Assembly: GCA_035326425.1 (NCBI GenBank)
Contig: DAOLFG010000003.1
Span: forward strand, 62,001-126,000
Length of the DNA: 64,000 nt
Origin: CALKJU01 sp035326425
GTDB lineage: Bacteria; Pseudomonadota; Alphaproteobacteria; Geminicoccales; Geminicoccaceae
Direction: 5' to 3'
The notes under the pieces were generated by a model. The model was not told the origin of the DNA. It made no database searches and was given only the letters and a program-made list of their open reading frames with translations. The position numbers and the translations under genes were made by a program. Positions 52,480 to 60,791 of this stretch are shown here, piece by piece; position 1 is the first letter of the stretch; the number at the start of each line of letters is the position of its first letter.

Positions 52480-53796
52480 TTGACCGATGCGCGCGAGATC
52501 GGCCTGAACCCCGCCGGCGGCGACGTCGCCGACGGCGTCTTCCACCCCGAGACCTTCATGCTCGGCAACGGCATGGAGGTGGTGGTCGTCTCCAATCGCC
52601 GCGCGCACGTCGTCTCGCACTGGGTGTGGTACCGCGTCGGCACCGCCGACAGCCCCCCCGGCCTGTCGGGCCTGCCGCACTTCCTCGAGCACCTGATGTT
52701 CAAGGGTACCGGCCACATCCCGCCGGGCGAGTTCTCCAAGACCGTCGCCCGCAACGGCGGCAACGACAACGCCTTCACCAGCTACGACTACACCGCCTAC
52801 TTCCAGACCATCGCCCGCGACCGGCTCGAGCTGGTGATGGGCATGGAAGCCGACCGGATGACCGATCTCCGGCTGGTCGACGAGATCGTCTACCCCGAGC
52901 GCGACGTCATCCTCGAGGAGCGGCGCTCGCGCGTCGACAACGAGCCCAGCTCGCTGCTGGGCGAGCAGCTCAACGCCGCCCAGTTCCTGCACCATCCCTA
53001 CCGCCTGCCGGTGATCGGCTGGATGCACGAGATCGAGGCCTATCGGCGCGAGGACGCCGAGGCCTTCTATCGGCAGTGGTACGCCCCCAACAACGCCATC
53101 CTGGTCGTGGTCGGCGACATCGACGCCGACGAGCTGCGGCCGCTGGCGGAGCGGGCCTATGGCCGCATCCCGGCGCGGCCGGTGCCGCAGCGCCGCCGGC
53201 TGGCCGAGCCGCCGCAGCACGCCGAGCGCCGGCTGTCGCTGTCCGATCCGAGGGTGCGGCAGCCCAGCCTGATCCGCTCCTACCTGGCGCCGAGCTACGC
53301 CTCGCAGGGTTCGGAGCACGCCTATCCGCTGGCGGTGCTGGCCGAGGCGCTGGGCGGTGGCGGCACCAGCCGGCTCTACCGCCGGCTGGTCGTCGACCAG
53401 GGCCTCGCCACCGGCGCCGGCTGCTACTACTGGGCGAGCTGCCTCGACCGCACCACCTTCCGCATCTATTCGAGCCCGCGCCCCGGGATCGAGCTCGACG
53501 CGCTGGAGGCGGCACTCGACACCGAGATCGCGGCACTGCTCGGGAACGGCATCGCCGGCGACGAGCTGGCGCGCACCAAGCGGCGCATGCTGGCCGACGC
53601 CATCTACGCCCGCGATTCGCTGAGCGGTGCGGCGCACGTGCTGGGGGCGGCGCTGACCGCCGGCCAGACCGTCGCCGATGTCGAGGCCTGGCCGGCCCGC
53701 ATCAATGCCGTGACCGCCGAGCAGATCGCCGCCGCTGCCGCCCTGGTCCTCGATCGCCGCCGGTCGGTGACCGGCTGGCTGCTCGCCGCCGCCTGA
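52480..53796 (+). CDS. M16 family zinc metallopeptidase, catalytic subunit
   Basis: The 438-residue product is the active member of a two-gene M16 pair. It has the inverted zinc motif HFLEH (in SGLPHFLEHLMFKG) with the downstream metal-binding glutamate in the ERDVILEERRSRVDNEP region. These enzymes are related to mitochondrial processing peptidase and pitrilysin and act in the periplasm or cytoplasm on peptides. I chose the TTG at 52480, which follows CGGGAGTGAACC; the next ATG would cut into the conserved first strand. The inactive partner follows after 19 bases. Confidence 0.93.
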   Translation: MTDAREIGLNPAGGDVADGVFHPETFMLGNGMEVVVVSNRRAHVVSHWVWYRVGTADSPPGLSGLPHFLEHLMFKGTGHIPPGEFSKTVARNGGNDNAFTSYDYTAYFQTIARDRLELVMGMEADRMTDLRLVDEIVYPERDVILEERRSRVDNEPSSLLGEQLNAAQFLHHPYRLPVIGWMHEIEAYRREDAEAFYRQWYAPNNAILVVVGDIDADELRPLAERAYGRIPARPVPQRRRLAEPPQHAERRLSLSDPRVRQPSLIRSYLAPSYASQGSEHAYPLAVLAEALGGGGTSRLYRRLVVDQGLATGAGCYYWASCLDRTTFRIYSSPRPGIELDALEAALDTEIAALLGNGIAGDELARTKRRMLADAIYARDSLSGAAHVLGAALTAGQTVADVEAWPARINAVTAEQIAAAAALVLDRRRSVTGWLLAAA

Positions 53797-53815
53797 ACGC
53801 CCGAGGGAATCGATC

Positions 53816-55093
53816 GTGAGCCAGACGAGCGTCGCGGCCTCATCCGGACTCGTCCAGGAGGTGGTCAGCCCCCAGGGCATCCGCGCCTACCTGATCCACG
53901 ACCGCTCGCTGCCGATCGTGTCGCTGGTGGCGAGCTTCCGCCGCGGTGCGGCCCTCGACCCCGAGGAGCTGGCCGGGCTGTCGCACATGACCTCGGGCCT
54001 GATCGACGAGGGGGCCGGGCCCTACGACAGCCAGGCCTTCCGCGCCGCCCTCGAGGACGACGCCATCCGGCTCAGCTTCGACGTCGACCGCGACGCCCTC
54101 CACCTCGACCTCAAGACCCTGTCGGCCAATCGCGACAAGGCCTTCGAGCTGCTTCGCCTGGCGCTGACCCGGCCGCGCTTCGACGACGAGCCGGTGGCGC
54201 GCATCCGCAGCCAGATCCAGGCCGACCTGCGCCGCCGCTCCAGCGATCCCGACCATCTGGCCGGGCGGGCCTGGCATCGCCTGGCCTTCGCCGGCCACCC
54301 CTACGGCCACTCGGTGCGCGGCACGCCGGAGAGCATCGCCGCCATCGGGGTCGACGCCATGCGCGAGGTGCTGGCGACCCGCCTCGGCCGCGACCGGCTG
54401 TGCGTCGGCGTCTCGGGCGACATCGAGGCCGACGAGCTGGCGGCGGCGCTGGACCGCATCTTCGGCGAGCTGCCGGCCACCGGCGGGCCGGTCGCCGGTC
54501 CGCCGGTCACGCCCAGGGCCGGCATGGTCCACGTCGTGCCGATGGCGATCCCGCAGAGCGTGGTGCAGTTCGGCCATGGCGGCATCGGCCGCAAGGACCC
54601 CGAGCACTACCCGGCCTACATCGTCAACTACATCCTGGGCGGCGGCGGCTTCAGCTCGCGGCTGACCGAGGAGATCCGCGAGAAGCGCGGGCTGGCCTAC
54701 TCGGTCTACTCCTACCTGCACGACACCGAGCTGGCGCCCTTGTGGCTGGGCGGGCTCGCCACCAAGAACGAGCAGGTAGCGCTCTCCCTCGACCTGCTGC
54801 GCGCCGAGCTGCGCCGCATGGCCGAGGGCGACATCTCCGAGACCGAGCTGGCGGACGCCAAGACCTACCTCACCGGCTCCTTCCCCTTGCGTCTCACCAG
54901 CAACGACAATGTCGCCAAGGCGCTGCTCGGCATGCAGGTCTGGGACCTCGGCCTCGACTTCCTCGACCGGCGCAACGGCCTCATCGAGGCGGTCACACTC
55001 GAGGACACGCGCCGGGCGGCCAAGCGGCTGTTCGACCAGCCGCTGCTCGTTACCATTGTCGGCGAGCCGCAAGGGATCGAGGCCACCGCCTGA
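53816..55093 (+). CDS. M16 family peptidase, non-catalytic subunit
   Basis: The 425-residue product has the M16 fold (LPIVSLVASFRRGAALDP, GGGGFSSRLTEEIREKRGLAYSVYS) but the position of the zinc motif reads LSHMTSGLIDEG, so HxxEH is lost. Such paralogues form the substrate-closing half of heterodimers. A GTG at 53816 with GAGGGAATCG upstream is the start. It lies between its catalytic partner and mutL. Confidence 0.93.
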   Translation: MSQTSVAASSGLVQEVVSPQGIRAYLIHDRSLPIVSLVASFRRGAALDPEELAGLSHMTSGLIDEGAGPYDSQAFRAALEDDAIRLSFDVDRDALHLDLKTLSANRDKAFELLRLALTRPRFDDEPVARIRSQIQADLRRRSSDPDHLAGRAWHRLAFAGHPYGHSVRGTPESIAAIGVDAMREVLATRLGRDRLCVGVSGDIEADELAAALDRIFGELPATGGPVAGPPVTPRAGMVHVVPMAIPQSVVQFGHGGIGRKDPEHYPAYIVNYILGGGGFSSRLTEEIREKRGLAYSVYSYLHDTELAPLWLGGLATKNEQVALSLDLLRAELRRMAEGDISETELADAKTYLTGSFPLRLTSNDNVAKALLGMQVWDLGLDFLDRRNGLIEAVTLEDTRRAAKRLFDQPLLVTIVGEPQGIEATA

Positions 55094-55118
55094 CCCCTGG
55101 CGGCCGCAGGAGCGATCC

Positions 55119-56888
55119 TTGCCCGCCATCCGCCGCCTGCCCGAGGGCCTGGTCAACCGCATCGCCGCCGGCGAGGTCGTCGAGCGGCCGGCCTCCGTGG
55201 TCAAGGAGCTGGTCGAGAACGCCCTCGATGCCGGCGCATCGCGCATCTCGGTCGCCGTCGAGGGCGGCGGCCGCAACCTGATCGCCGTCACCGACGACGG
55301 CTGCGGCATGAGCGCCGACGAGCTGGCGCTGGCCATCGAGCGCCACGCCACCTCCAAGCTCGACGACGACGCGCTCATCCGCATCACCAGCTACGGCTTC
55401 CGCGGCGAGGCCCTGCCCTCGATCGGCGCCGTCGCCCGCCTCAGGCTGCTCAGCCGCACTGCCGGGGCCGACAGCGCCTGGGCGCTGGAGGTCGAGGGCG
55501 GCGAGGTCGGCACGGCGAGGCCGGCGGCCGGGCCGCGCGGCACTCGCGTCGAGGTCCGCGACCTGTTCTACAGGACCCCGGCGCGTCTCAAATTCCTCCG
55601 CGCCGAGCGCAGCGAGACCGAGGCCATCGCCGAGACCGTCCGCCGCCTCGCCCTGGCCGCCCCCGCCGCCGCCTTCGCCCTCGAGGTCGACGGCAGGCAG
55701 GCCTGGCGCGCCGACCCGGTGCTGGCCGATCCGGTCGAGGCCCGCCGCCAGCGGGCATCCGCCGTGATGGGCCGCGAGTTCCGCGACGCCTCGCTGGTCG
55801 TCGAGGCGGTGCGCGAGGCGATCCGCCTCGATGCGCTGATCGCCCTGCCCACCGCCAGCCGCAACGACGCCCGCCACCAATATCTCTTCGTCAACGGCCG
55901 GCCGGTGCAGGACAAGCTGCTGCGCGGCGCCTTGCGCGCCGCCTACAGCGACCTGTTGTTCCACGACCGCCAGCCGCTGGCGGCGATCTGGCTGGAGTTG
56001 CCGCCCGAGCAGGTCGACGTCAACGTCCATCCCGCCAAGGCCGAGGTGCGCTTCCGCGAGCCGGCGCTGGTGCGCGGCCTGATCGTGGGGGCCCTCAAGC
56101 GTGCGCTCGCCGAGCATGGCCAGCGCACCTCGCCGACGCTCGGCCACGCCGCCCTGGGGCTGGCCGGCGGCGGCGTGTCGCGGACGCCCGTCCGCCCGTC
56201 GCTCGGCCTCGCCGAGGCCGCCGCCGTCTTCCAGGGATCGGGCTCGCTCGATCTCGGCGCGCCACAGGCGCAGCCGATGCCGGAAGCACCTGCCGAGCCC
56301 TCGCCCCACCCCCTGGGGGCGGCCCTGGCGCAGCTGCACGACAGCTACATCCTCGCCCAGTCGGCCGACGGCCTCGTGCTGGTCGACCAGCACGCCGCCC
56401 ACGAGCGCATCGTCTACGAGCGGCTGAAGCAGGAGCTGCGCGACGGCGGCGTGCGCCGCCAGGCCCTGCTGCTGCCCGAGATCGTCGAGCTCGAGGCCGC
56501 CGAGACGCATGCGCTGCTGCAGCGGGCGGCGGAGCTCGCCGAGCTCGGCCTCGTGGTCGAGGGCTTCGGCGAAGGGGCGGTGATCGTCCGCGAGACCCCG
56601 GCGATCCTGGGGGCGTCGGCCGCCAAGGACCTGGTGCGCGACCTCGCCGCCGACCTCGTGGGCGAGATCGACGAGACCCTGGCGCTGCGCGAGGCGCTGG
56701 AGCGGGTGGCCGCCACCATGGCCTGCCACGGCAGCGTGCGCGCCGGCCGCCGGCTGGCGCATGCGGAGATGGACGCCCTGCTGCGCCAGATGGAAGCGAC
56801 CCCGGGCTCGGGGCAGTGCAATCACGGCCGGCCTACCTATATCCAGCTCTCCAGGAGCGACCTGGAGCGGCTGTTCCAGCGGCGGTAG
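55119..56888 (+). CDS. mutL: DNA mismatch repair protein MutL
   Basis: MutL couples MutS mismatch recognition to downstream processing. The 589-residue product has the GHKL ATPase motifs: IRRLPEGLVNRIAAGEVVER, VKELVENALDAGA, TDDGCGM, RHATSKL and YGFRGEALPSIG. The C-terminal dimerisation domain contains LVDQHAAHERIVYERLKQEL and ATMACHGSVRAGRRLAHAEM and ends with CNHGRPTYIQLSRSDLERLF. I see no DQHAxxExxxE endonuclease metal motif of the typical full form apart from DQHAAHERI, so nuclease activity is uncertain. TTG at 55119 with GCAGGAGCG upstream is the chosen start. Confidence 0.97.
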   Translation: MPAIRRLPEGLVNRIAAGEVVERPASVVKELVENALDAGASRISVAVEGGGRNLIAVTDDGCGMSADELALAIERHATSKLDDDALIRITSYGFRGEALPSIGAVARLRLLSRTAGADSAWALEVEGGEVGTARPAAGPRGTRVEVRDLFYRTPARLKFLRAERSETEAIAETVRRLALAAPAAAFALEVDGRQAWRADPVLADPVEARRQRASAVMGREFRDASLVVEAVREAIRLDALIALPTASRNDARHQYLFVNGRPVQDKLLRGALRAAYSDLLFHDRQPLAAIWLELPPEQVDVNVHPAKAEVRFREPALVRGLIVGALKRALAEHGQRTSPTLGHAALGLAGGGVSRTPVRPSLGLAEAAAVFQGSGSLDLGAPQAQPMPEAPAEPSPHPLGAALAQLHDSYILAQSADGLVLVDQHAAHERIVYERLKQELRDGGVRRQALLLPEIVELEAAETHALLQRAAELAELGLVVEGFGEGAVIVRETPAILGASAAKDLVRDLAADLVGEIDETLALREALERVAATMACHGSVRAGRRLAHAEMDALLRQMEATPGSGQCNHGRPTYIQLSRSDLERLFQRR

Positions 56889-56968
56889 CCGGCCGCCGGC
56901 GGCTGCGCTATATCGCCGCCGCCGCCCGCCGGCGTGGTGGCGGCGGCAAGTGTTCGTGGAGTGCCTGA

Positions 56969-57310
56969 ATGACCTACGTGGTCACCGAAGCCTGCATACG
57001 CTGCAAGTACATGGATTGCGTCGAGGTCTGCCCCGTCGATTGCTTCTACGAGGGCGAGAACATGCTCGTCATCAATCCCGACGAATGCATCGACTGCGGC
57101 GTCTGCGAGCCGGAATGCCCGGCCGAGGCCATTCTCCCGGACACCGAATCCGAGGCCGAGAAATGGCTGGAGCTCAACCGCGAATATTCGAGCGGCGCCT
57201 GGCCCAACATCACCCGCAAGCGGCCGCCGCCCGAGGATGCCGACGAGTTCAAGGGCGTGCCGGACAAGTTCAAGGACCACTTCGTCCCCGCCGCCGGCCA
57301 GGGCAGCTGA
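56969..57310 (+). CDS. fdxA: Seven-iron ferredoxin FdxA
   Basis: This 113-residue ferredoxin has cluster ligands in TEACIRCKYMDCVEVCPVDC and ECIDCGVCEPECPAEAI, the 3Fe-4S plus 4Fe-4S pattern of FdxA, and the long C-terminal extension (KWLELNREYSSGAWPNI) typical of proteobacterial FdxA. It lies upstream of carD, a very common alphaproteobacterial pair. Confidence 0.97.
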   Translation: MTYVVTEACIRCKYMDCVEVCPVDCFYEGENMLVINPDECIDCGVCEPECPAEAILPDTESEAEKWLELNREYSSGAWPNITRKRPPPEDADEFKGVPDKFKDHFVPAAGQGS

Positions 57311-57339
57311 GCGCCATCGGGGGTGGTCCCCGAGGGCGC
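57311..57339 (+). terminator. Putative terminator hairpin after fdxA
   Basis: GCGCC A TCGGGG GTGGT CCCCGA G GGCGC forms an 11-bp stem with small bulges directly after the fdxA stop codon. There is no T-run after it, so it may serve for mRNA 3'-end protection or weak termination. Confidence 0.5.
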
Positions 57340-57635
57340 TCGCCCATAACCTGACCGTTTCGTCAGCTTGCGCCCGCCGCATGGCTCTCCTGTGTTTCGC
57401 GGGGGCTGGCGGAAGCCTGTTTTTTGTGCTATTTGTTTAGAAGACAGACGCCACCAAAGAACTTGAGCGCTCAGCACTTGATCGCTGGTTCATAGCCACA
57501 TTGCGACCGTCTATGACGTCCCTTTGCGACCGCCGCCCAGGCGCTCGCACGGCGCATTGTGGTCCAAACGACGGAGCTCGCACCGTCCGTGTCGGGTGGG
57601 ACACGGGCGATGCCAAGAAGTCGGAGTCGTAGCAG
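57340..57635. other. Intergenic region and probable promoter of carD
   Basis: No gene is seen. The stretch 57418-57445 (TTTTTTGTGCTATTTGTTTAGAAG) is AT-rich against the background and probably contains the carD promoter; the leader of nearly 200 bases is long. Confidence 0.45.
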
Positions 57636-58136
57636 ATGGCAAGGAAGTTGGCGTTCGCTGCGGGTGACTACATCGTCTACCCGTCGCATGGCGTCGGCCG
57701 CATCACCGGCATCGAGAGCCAGTCGATCGCCGGCATCGACCTGGAAATGTACGTCGTGTCGTTCGAGAACGAGCGCCTCATCCTGCGGGTGCCGGTCGAC
57801 AAGGCGCCGAAGTCCGGCATGCGCAAGCTGAGCTCGCGCGAGAAGATCCAGTCCGCCCTCGACGCGCTCAAGATCAAGACCCGGCCGAAGCGCACCGTCA
57901 TGTGGAGCCGGCGCGCCCAGGAGTACGAGGCCAAGATCAATTCGGGCGACCCGGTCTCGATCGCCGAGGTGGTGCGCGAGCTGCATCGCGCCGACGACAC
58001 CGAGCAGTCCTACAGCGAACGCCAGATGTACCGCGCCGCCCTCGAGCGGCTGGCCCGCGAGGTCGCGGCCATCGACCATGTCGACGAGGCCGAAGCCACC
58101 CGTCGGCTGGAGAAGGTGCTGCTGCAGGCCGCCTGA
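57636..58136 (+). CDS. CarD/CdnL family transcriptional regulator
   Basis: This 166-residue protein has the CarD RNA-polymerase interaction domain (AAGDYIVYPSHGVGRITGIE, FENERLILRVPVDKA, GMRKLSS) and the helical C-terminal DNA-binding domain (MWSRRAQEYEAKINSGDP, IAEVVRELHR, SYSERQMYRAALERLARE). CdnL-type proteins stabilise the open promoter complex at rRNA and growth genes. Complete at typical length. Confidence 0.96.
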   Translation: MARKLAFAAGDYIVYPSHGVGRITGIESQSIAGIDLEMYVVSFENERLILRVPVDKAPKSGMRKLSSREKIQSALDALKIKTRPKRTVMWSRRAQEYEAKINSGDPVSIAEVVRELHRADDTEQSYSERQMYRAALERLAREVAAIDHVDEAEATRRLEKVLLQAA

Positions 58137-58159
58137 TCCCGGCCACCGCACGATCGTCG

Positions 58160-58180
58160 AGGGGCCCTCCGAGGGCCCTT
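58160..58180 (+). terminator. Putative terminator hairpin after carD
   Basis: AGGGGCCCT CCG AGGGCCCTT folds into a 9-bp stem with one G-T pair and a three-base loop, 24 bases after the carD stop. It is followed by CGCGTT rather than a T-run. Confidence 0.6.
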
Positions 58181-58266
58181 CGCGTTCTCCGGGCCCGTCC
58201 TGCTCCGAGCCCGTCCTGCGCTTGGCGATGGCCAGCCATGCGATTCGCGCATGGCTGGCCATCCGG

Positions 58267-58869
58267 CTATTCCGCGGTGATCGGCACGTGCGCCGGATGG
58301 CCGGCGACGCGCGCCAGCCAGGCCCTGATGCCCGGATAGCCGGCGAGATCGAGGCCGGCCTCGTCGGCCATGTGGGTGTAGCCATAGAGCGCCAGGTCGG
58401 CGATGGTCTCGCCGTTCCCGACCAGCCAGTCGTGGCGGGCGAGCCGCCGCTCCATCACGCCGAGAGCGGCATAGCCCTTCTTCTCCAGCGCCGGCAGATC
58501 GGCGGCGCGCGGATCGTCCGGCAGGTAGTGCAGGATGAATCGCCGCACCGCCAGTGCGGTCTCGTGGCTGTACTGCTCGAAGAACATCCATTCCAGCACG
58601 CGCGTCCGGCTCAGCCGGTCGCCGGGCCACCAGGGCGTGCCCTCGGCCAGCCAGTAGAGGATGGCGTCGGACTCGCTGATCGCCGTGCCGTCGTCGAGCA
58701 CCAGCACCGGGATTCGGCCGTTGGGGTTGATCGCGAGGAACTCGGCCGTCCGCGTCTCGCCCTTGAGGATGTCCTTCTCGACATAGGCATAGTCCATGCC
58801 GAGGCGGCGCATCATCATGCGCACCTTGTAGCCGTTGCCGGAGGGCAGGAAGTCGTAGAGCGTCGGCAT
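58267..58869 (-). CDS. Glutathione S-transferase family protein
   Basis: This 200-residue protein has a thioredoxin-like N-terminal domain (MPTLYDFLPSGNGYKVRMMM, INPNGRIPVLVLDDG with the cis-Pro, ISESDAILYWLAEG with the glutathione-contact Glu-Ser) and the all-helical C-terminal domain with IADLALYGYTHMADEAGLDL. The specific class and substrate cannot be assigned. The ATG at 58869 is chosen because it gives the standard N-terminus. Confidence 0.92.
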   Translation of the reverse strand: MPTLYDFLPSGNGYKVRMMMRRLGMDYAYVEKDILKGETRTAEFLAINPNGRIPVLVLDDGTAISESDAILYWLAEGTPWWPGDRLSRTRVLEWMFFEQYSHETALAVRRFILHYLPDDPRAADLPALEKKGYAALGVMERRLARHDWLVGNGETIADLALYGYTHMADEAGLDLAGYPGIRAWLARVAGHPAHVPITAE

Positions 58870-58971
58870 GGTCTGTCCCGAACGGAGTGGGCCCGCCCCA
58901 GCCTGCCGCACCGCCCGGCCCTGTCAAATCGAGAGAGCTGATCCGAGCGATGAGCCCGGCTCATCCGTCCG

Positions 58972-59640
58972 TCACAGCACGCCGTGCCGGGCGAACACCT
59001 CGGCCAGCGAGGCACCGGCCGCCAGCTCGTCGCGCGTGGTATCCTCGGCCGAGACCTTCGCCAGCGCCTGGCGGAAAGCCTCCTCGGCCACCCCTTGCGG
59101 GATCACCACCACGCCGTCGGCATCGCCCAGCACCCAGTCGCCCGGCGCCACCCGCACCCCGGCGATCTCGACTGGCACGTCCATCGCCACCATCTCGCCG
59201 CGGCCCTTGCTGTCGAGCGGGCCGATGCCGCCGTGGAACACCGGAAAGCGCATCTCGCGGATACGGCGGATGTCGCGCACCAGGCCGTCGGTGACGCAGC
59301 CCGCCGCACCCCGCACCTGCGAGGCGGTGGTCAGCAGCTCGCCCCAGGGTGCGATCCGCTCGGTCGGCCCGTCGCAGGCCAGCACCGCCACCTCGTCCGG
59401 CCGCAGTGAATCGATCAGCGCCATCTCCACGGCATAGGGGTTGGCCCCCGGCTCGACATGGTAGACCGGCCGGTAGAGCCCGGTGCGCGCCCGTCCGAGC
59501 ATGACGAGGCCGTCGTCGAGCGGCCGCACGAACGGCCGCATCGCCTGCCCCGTCAGGCCCATGCCGTCCAGCACGTCCGACAGCACGGCGGCATAGAGCC
59601 GCTCCGCCAGCTCCCGGCACGGCGGCAATGTCGAGCTCAC
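58972..59640 (-). CDS. RraA-like protein (dimethylmenaquinone methyltransferase fold)
   Basis: This 222-residue protein has the RraA/HMG aldolase fold, with the substrate loop GELLTTASQVRGAAGCVTDG, the conserved VRDIRRIREMRFPVF and PGDWVLGDADGVVVIP. Members include 4-hydroxy-4-methyl-2-oxoglutarate/oxaloacetate aldolases and RNase E inhibitors; the D-x(20)-RD aldolase motif (CVTDGLVRD) is present, so an aldolase or decarboxylase role is more likely than the RNase E role. No pathway neighbours are seen. Confidence 0.88.
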   Translation of the reverse strand: MSSTLPPCRELAERLYAAVLSDVLDGMGLTGQAMRPFVRPLDDGLVMLGRARTGLYRPVYHVEPGANPYAVEMALIDSLRPDEVAVLACDGPTERIAPWGELLTTASQVRGAAGCVTDGLVRDIRRIREMRFPVFHGGIGPLDSKGRGEMVAMDVPVEIAGVRVAPGDWVLGDADGVVVIPQGVAEEAFRQALAKVSAEDTTRDELAAGASLAEVFARHGVL

Positions 59641-59742
59641 GATGATACCCTCCCCGGTTCCGGCGACCGGGCGAAGCTAGTCGCCCCGGATGGCCGGCGT
59701 CGATTGCGTTTTCTCACAGCGGCATCGGGCTGTGCATGCAAT

Positions 59743-59760
59743 GCTCCTTGCAAAAGGAGC
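59743..59760 (+). promoter_or_regulatory. Hairpin that sequesters a Shine-Dalgarno sequence
   Basis: GCTCCTT GCAA AAGGAGC is a perfect 7-bp stem closed by a GNRA-type tetraloop. The AAGGAG half is the ribosome binding site of the gene starting at 59766. Folding would hide it completely, as in translational thermosensors or protein-controlled leaders. Confidence 0.65.
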
Positions 59761-59765
59761 CCGAC

Positions 59766-60719
59766 ATGCACCGGAGCTGGCCCGCCTGCATCGTTCTCGC
59801 GACCTGCCTCGCGGCTGGCACCGCGCGCGCCCAGGAAGAGTTCGGGTGCCGGGACTGGCGCAGCAACCCGAGATCCGCCGTCGACGGCTGCACGCGCCTG
59901 CTGACCTTCCTCGAGACCACTGGCAGCGGCCACTGGGTCTACAAGGAGAAGGGCTACGCCTACGCCTATTTCGGCAGGGCCGAGGCCCGCGCCGCCCTGG
60001 GCGACACCGACCTCGCCATCGCCGACTATACGGAATCCATCCGCAACGATCCGACCGCCGCCGCCTACAACAACCGGGGCAACCTGCGTGTCCGGGCCAG
60101 CGACCTCGCCGCCGCCGAGAGCGACTTTCGCGAGGCGGTGAGGCTGGATCCCGGCAGCGACGTCGCCAGGCGCAACCTGGACGGCGTGCTGGCCGCACGC
60201 CGCCGCACCCAGCCGGCACCGGCCGATGCCGCGATGCGCGAGCAGGGCCACAACCTCGATCGCTGCCTGACCGGCGGCGACTTCGACGACATCCTGGCCG
60301 CCTGCGACCTCGTGCTGTACGGCAGCGCCCCGCTGACCGACAGCCAGCGTGCCGATGCCTATGCCTCGCGCGGCCGTGTCCAGCTCTATCGCCATCACTA
60401 CGGCGACGCCGCCGACGACCTCTCCCAGGCCGTGCGACTCCGCCCCGACGAGCCGGGCTATCGAACGCTGCTCGATCAGGCCATGGCCGGCGACGCCGCG
60501 GCCGGGGCGCCGGCTGCCGGGCAGCCCTCGCAGCCCGACCTGGTCCGCCGCGCCCAAGCGGCGCTGGCGAGGCTCGGCTACGCGCCGGGCGTCGCCGACG
60601 GCAAGGCCGGATCGCGGACCATGGCGGCGGTGAGGGCCTACCAGCAGCACAGCGGCCTGCCCGTCGACGGCATCGTCACCGCCAGGCTGGTGACACGGCT
60701 CGAAGCGCAGTCGCCCTGA
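59766..60719 (+). CDS. Exported TPR protein with C-terminal peptidoglycan-binding domain
   Basis: The 317-residue product has a signal peptide (ACIVLATCLAAGTARA, cleavage before QEEF). Two TPR regions follow (GYAYAYFGRAEARAALGDTD and AAAYNNRGNLRVRASDLAAA; later DAYASRGRVQLYRHHYGDAA). A PG_binding_1 domain closes the protein (VRRAQAALARLGYAPGVADG, TMAAVRAYQQHSGLPVDGIV). It is likely periplasmic and wall-associated. The ATG at 59766 is preferred over an in-frame ATG at 59736 because it gives the proper signal peptide and has AAGGAG at the correct spacing, although that site is within a stem. Confidence 0.85.
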   Translation: MHRSWPACIVLATCLAAGTARAQEEFGCRDWRSNPRSAVDGCTRLLTFLETTGSGHWVYKEKGYAYAYFGRAEARAALGDTDLAIADYTESIRNDPTAAAYNNRGNLRVRASDLAAAESDFREAVRLDPGSDVARRNLDGVLAARRRTQPAPADAAMREQGHNLDRCLTGGDFDDILAACDLVLYGSAPLTDSQRADAYASRGRVQLYRHHYGDAADDLSQAVRLRPDEPGYRTLLDQAMAGDAAAGAPAAGQPSQPDLVRRAQAALARLGYAPGVADGKAGSRTMAAVRAYQQHSGLPVDGIVTARLVTRLEAQSP

Positions 60720-60791
60720 CATCGAGGCGCCAGGGGTTTACCGAAGGCGATCGGGAGCTAGCTTCTCCGGGATCATAACGGGCCACCCTGT

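Noticed and set aside
55119..56888. MutL as a possible phage or island gene because of its TTG start
   Set aside because: TTG starts recur in this genome (the M16 peptidase, MBOAT and DUF167 genes) and the gene lies in conserved core order.
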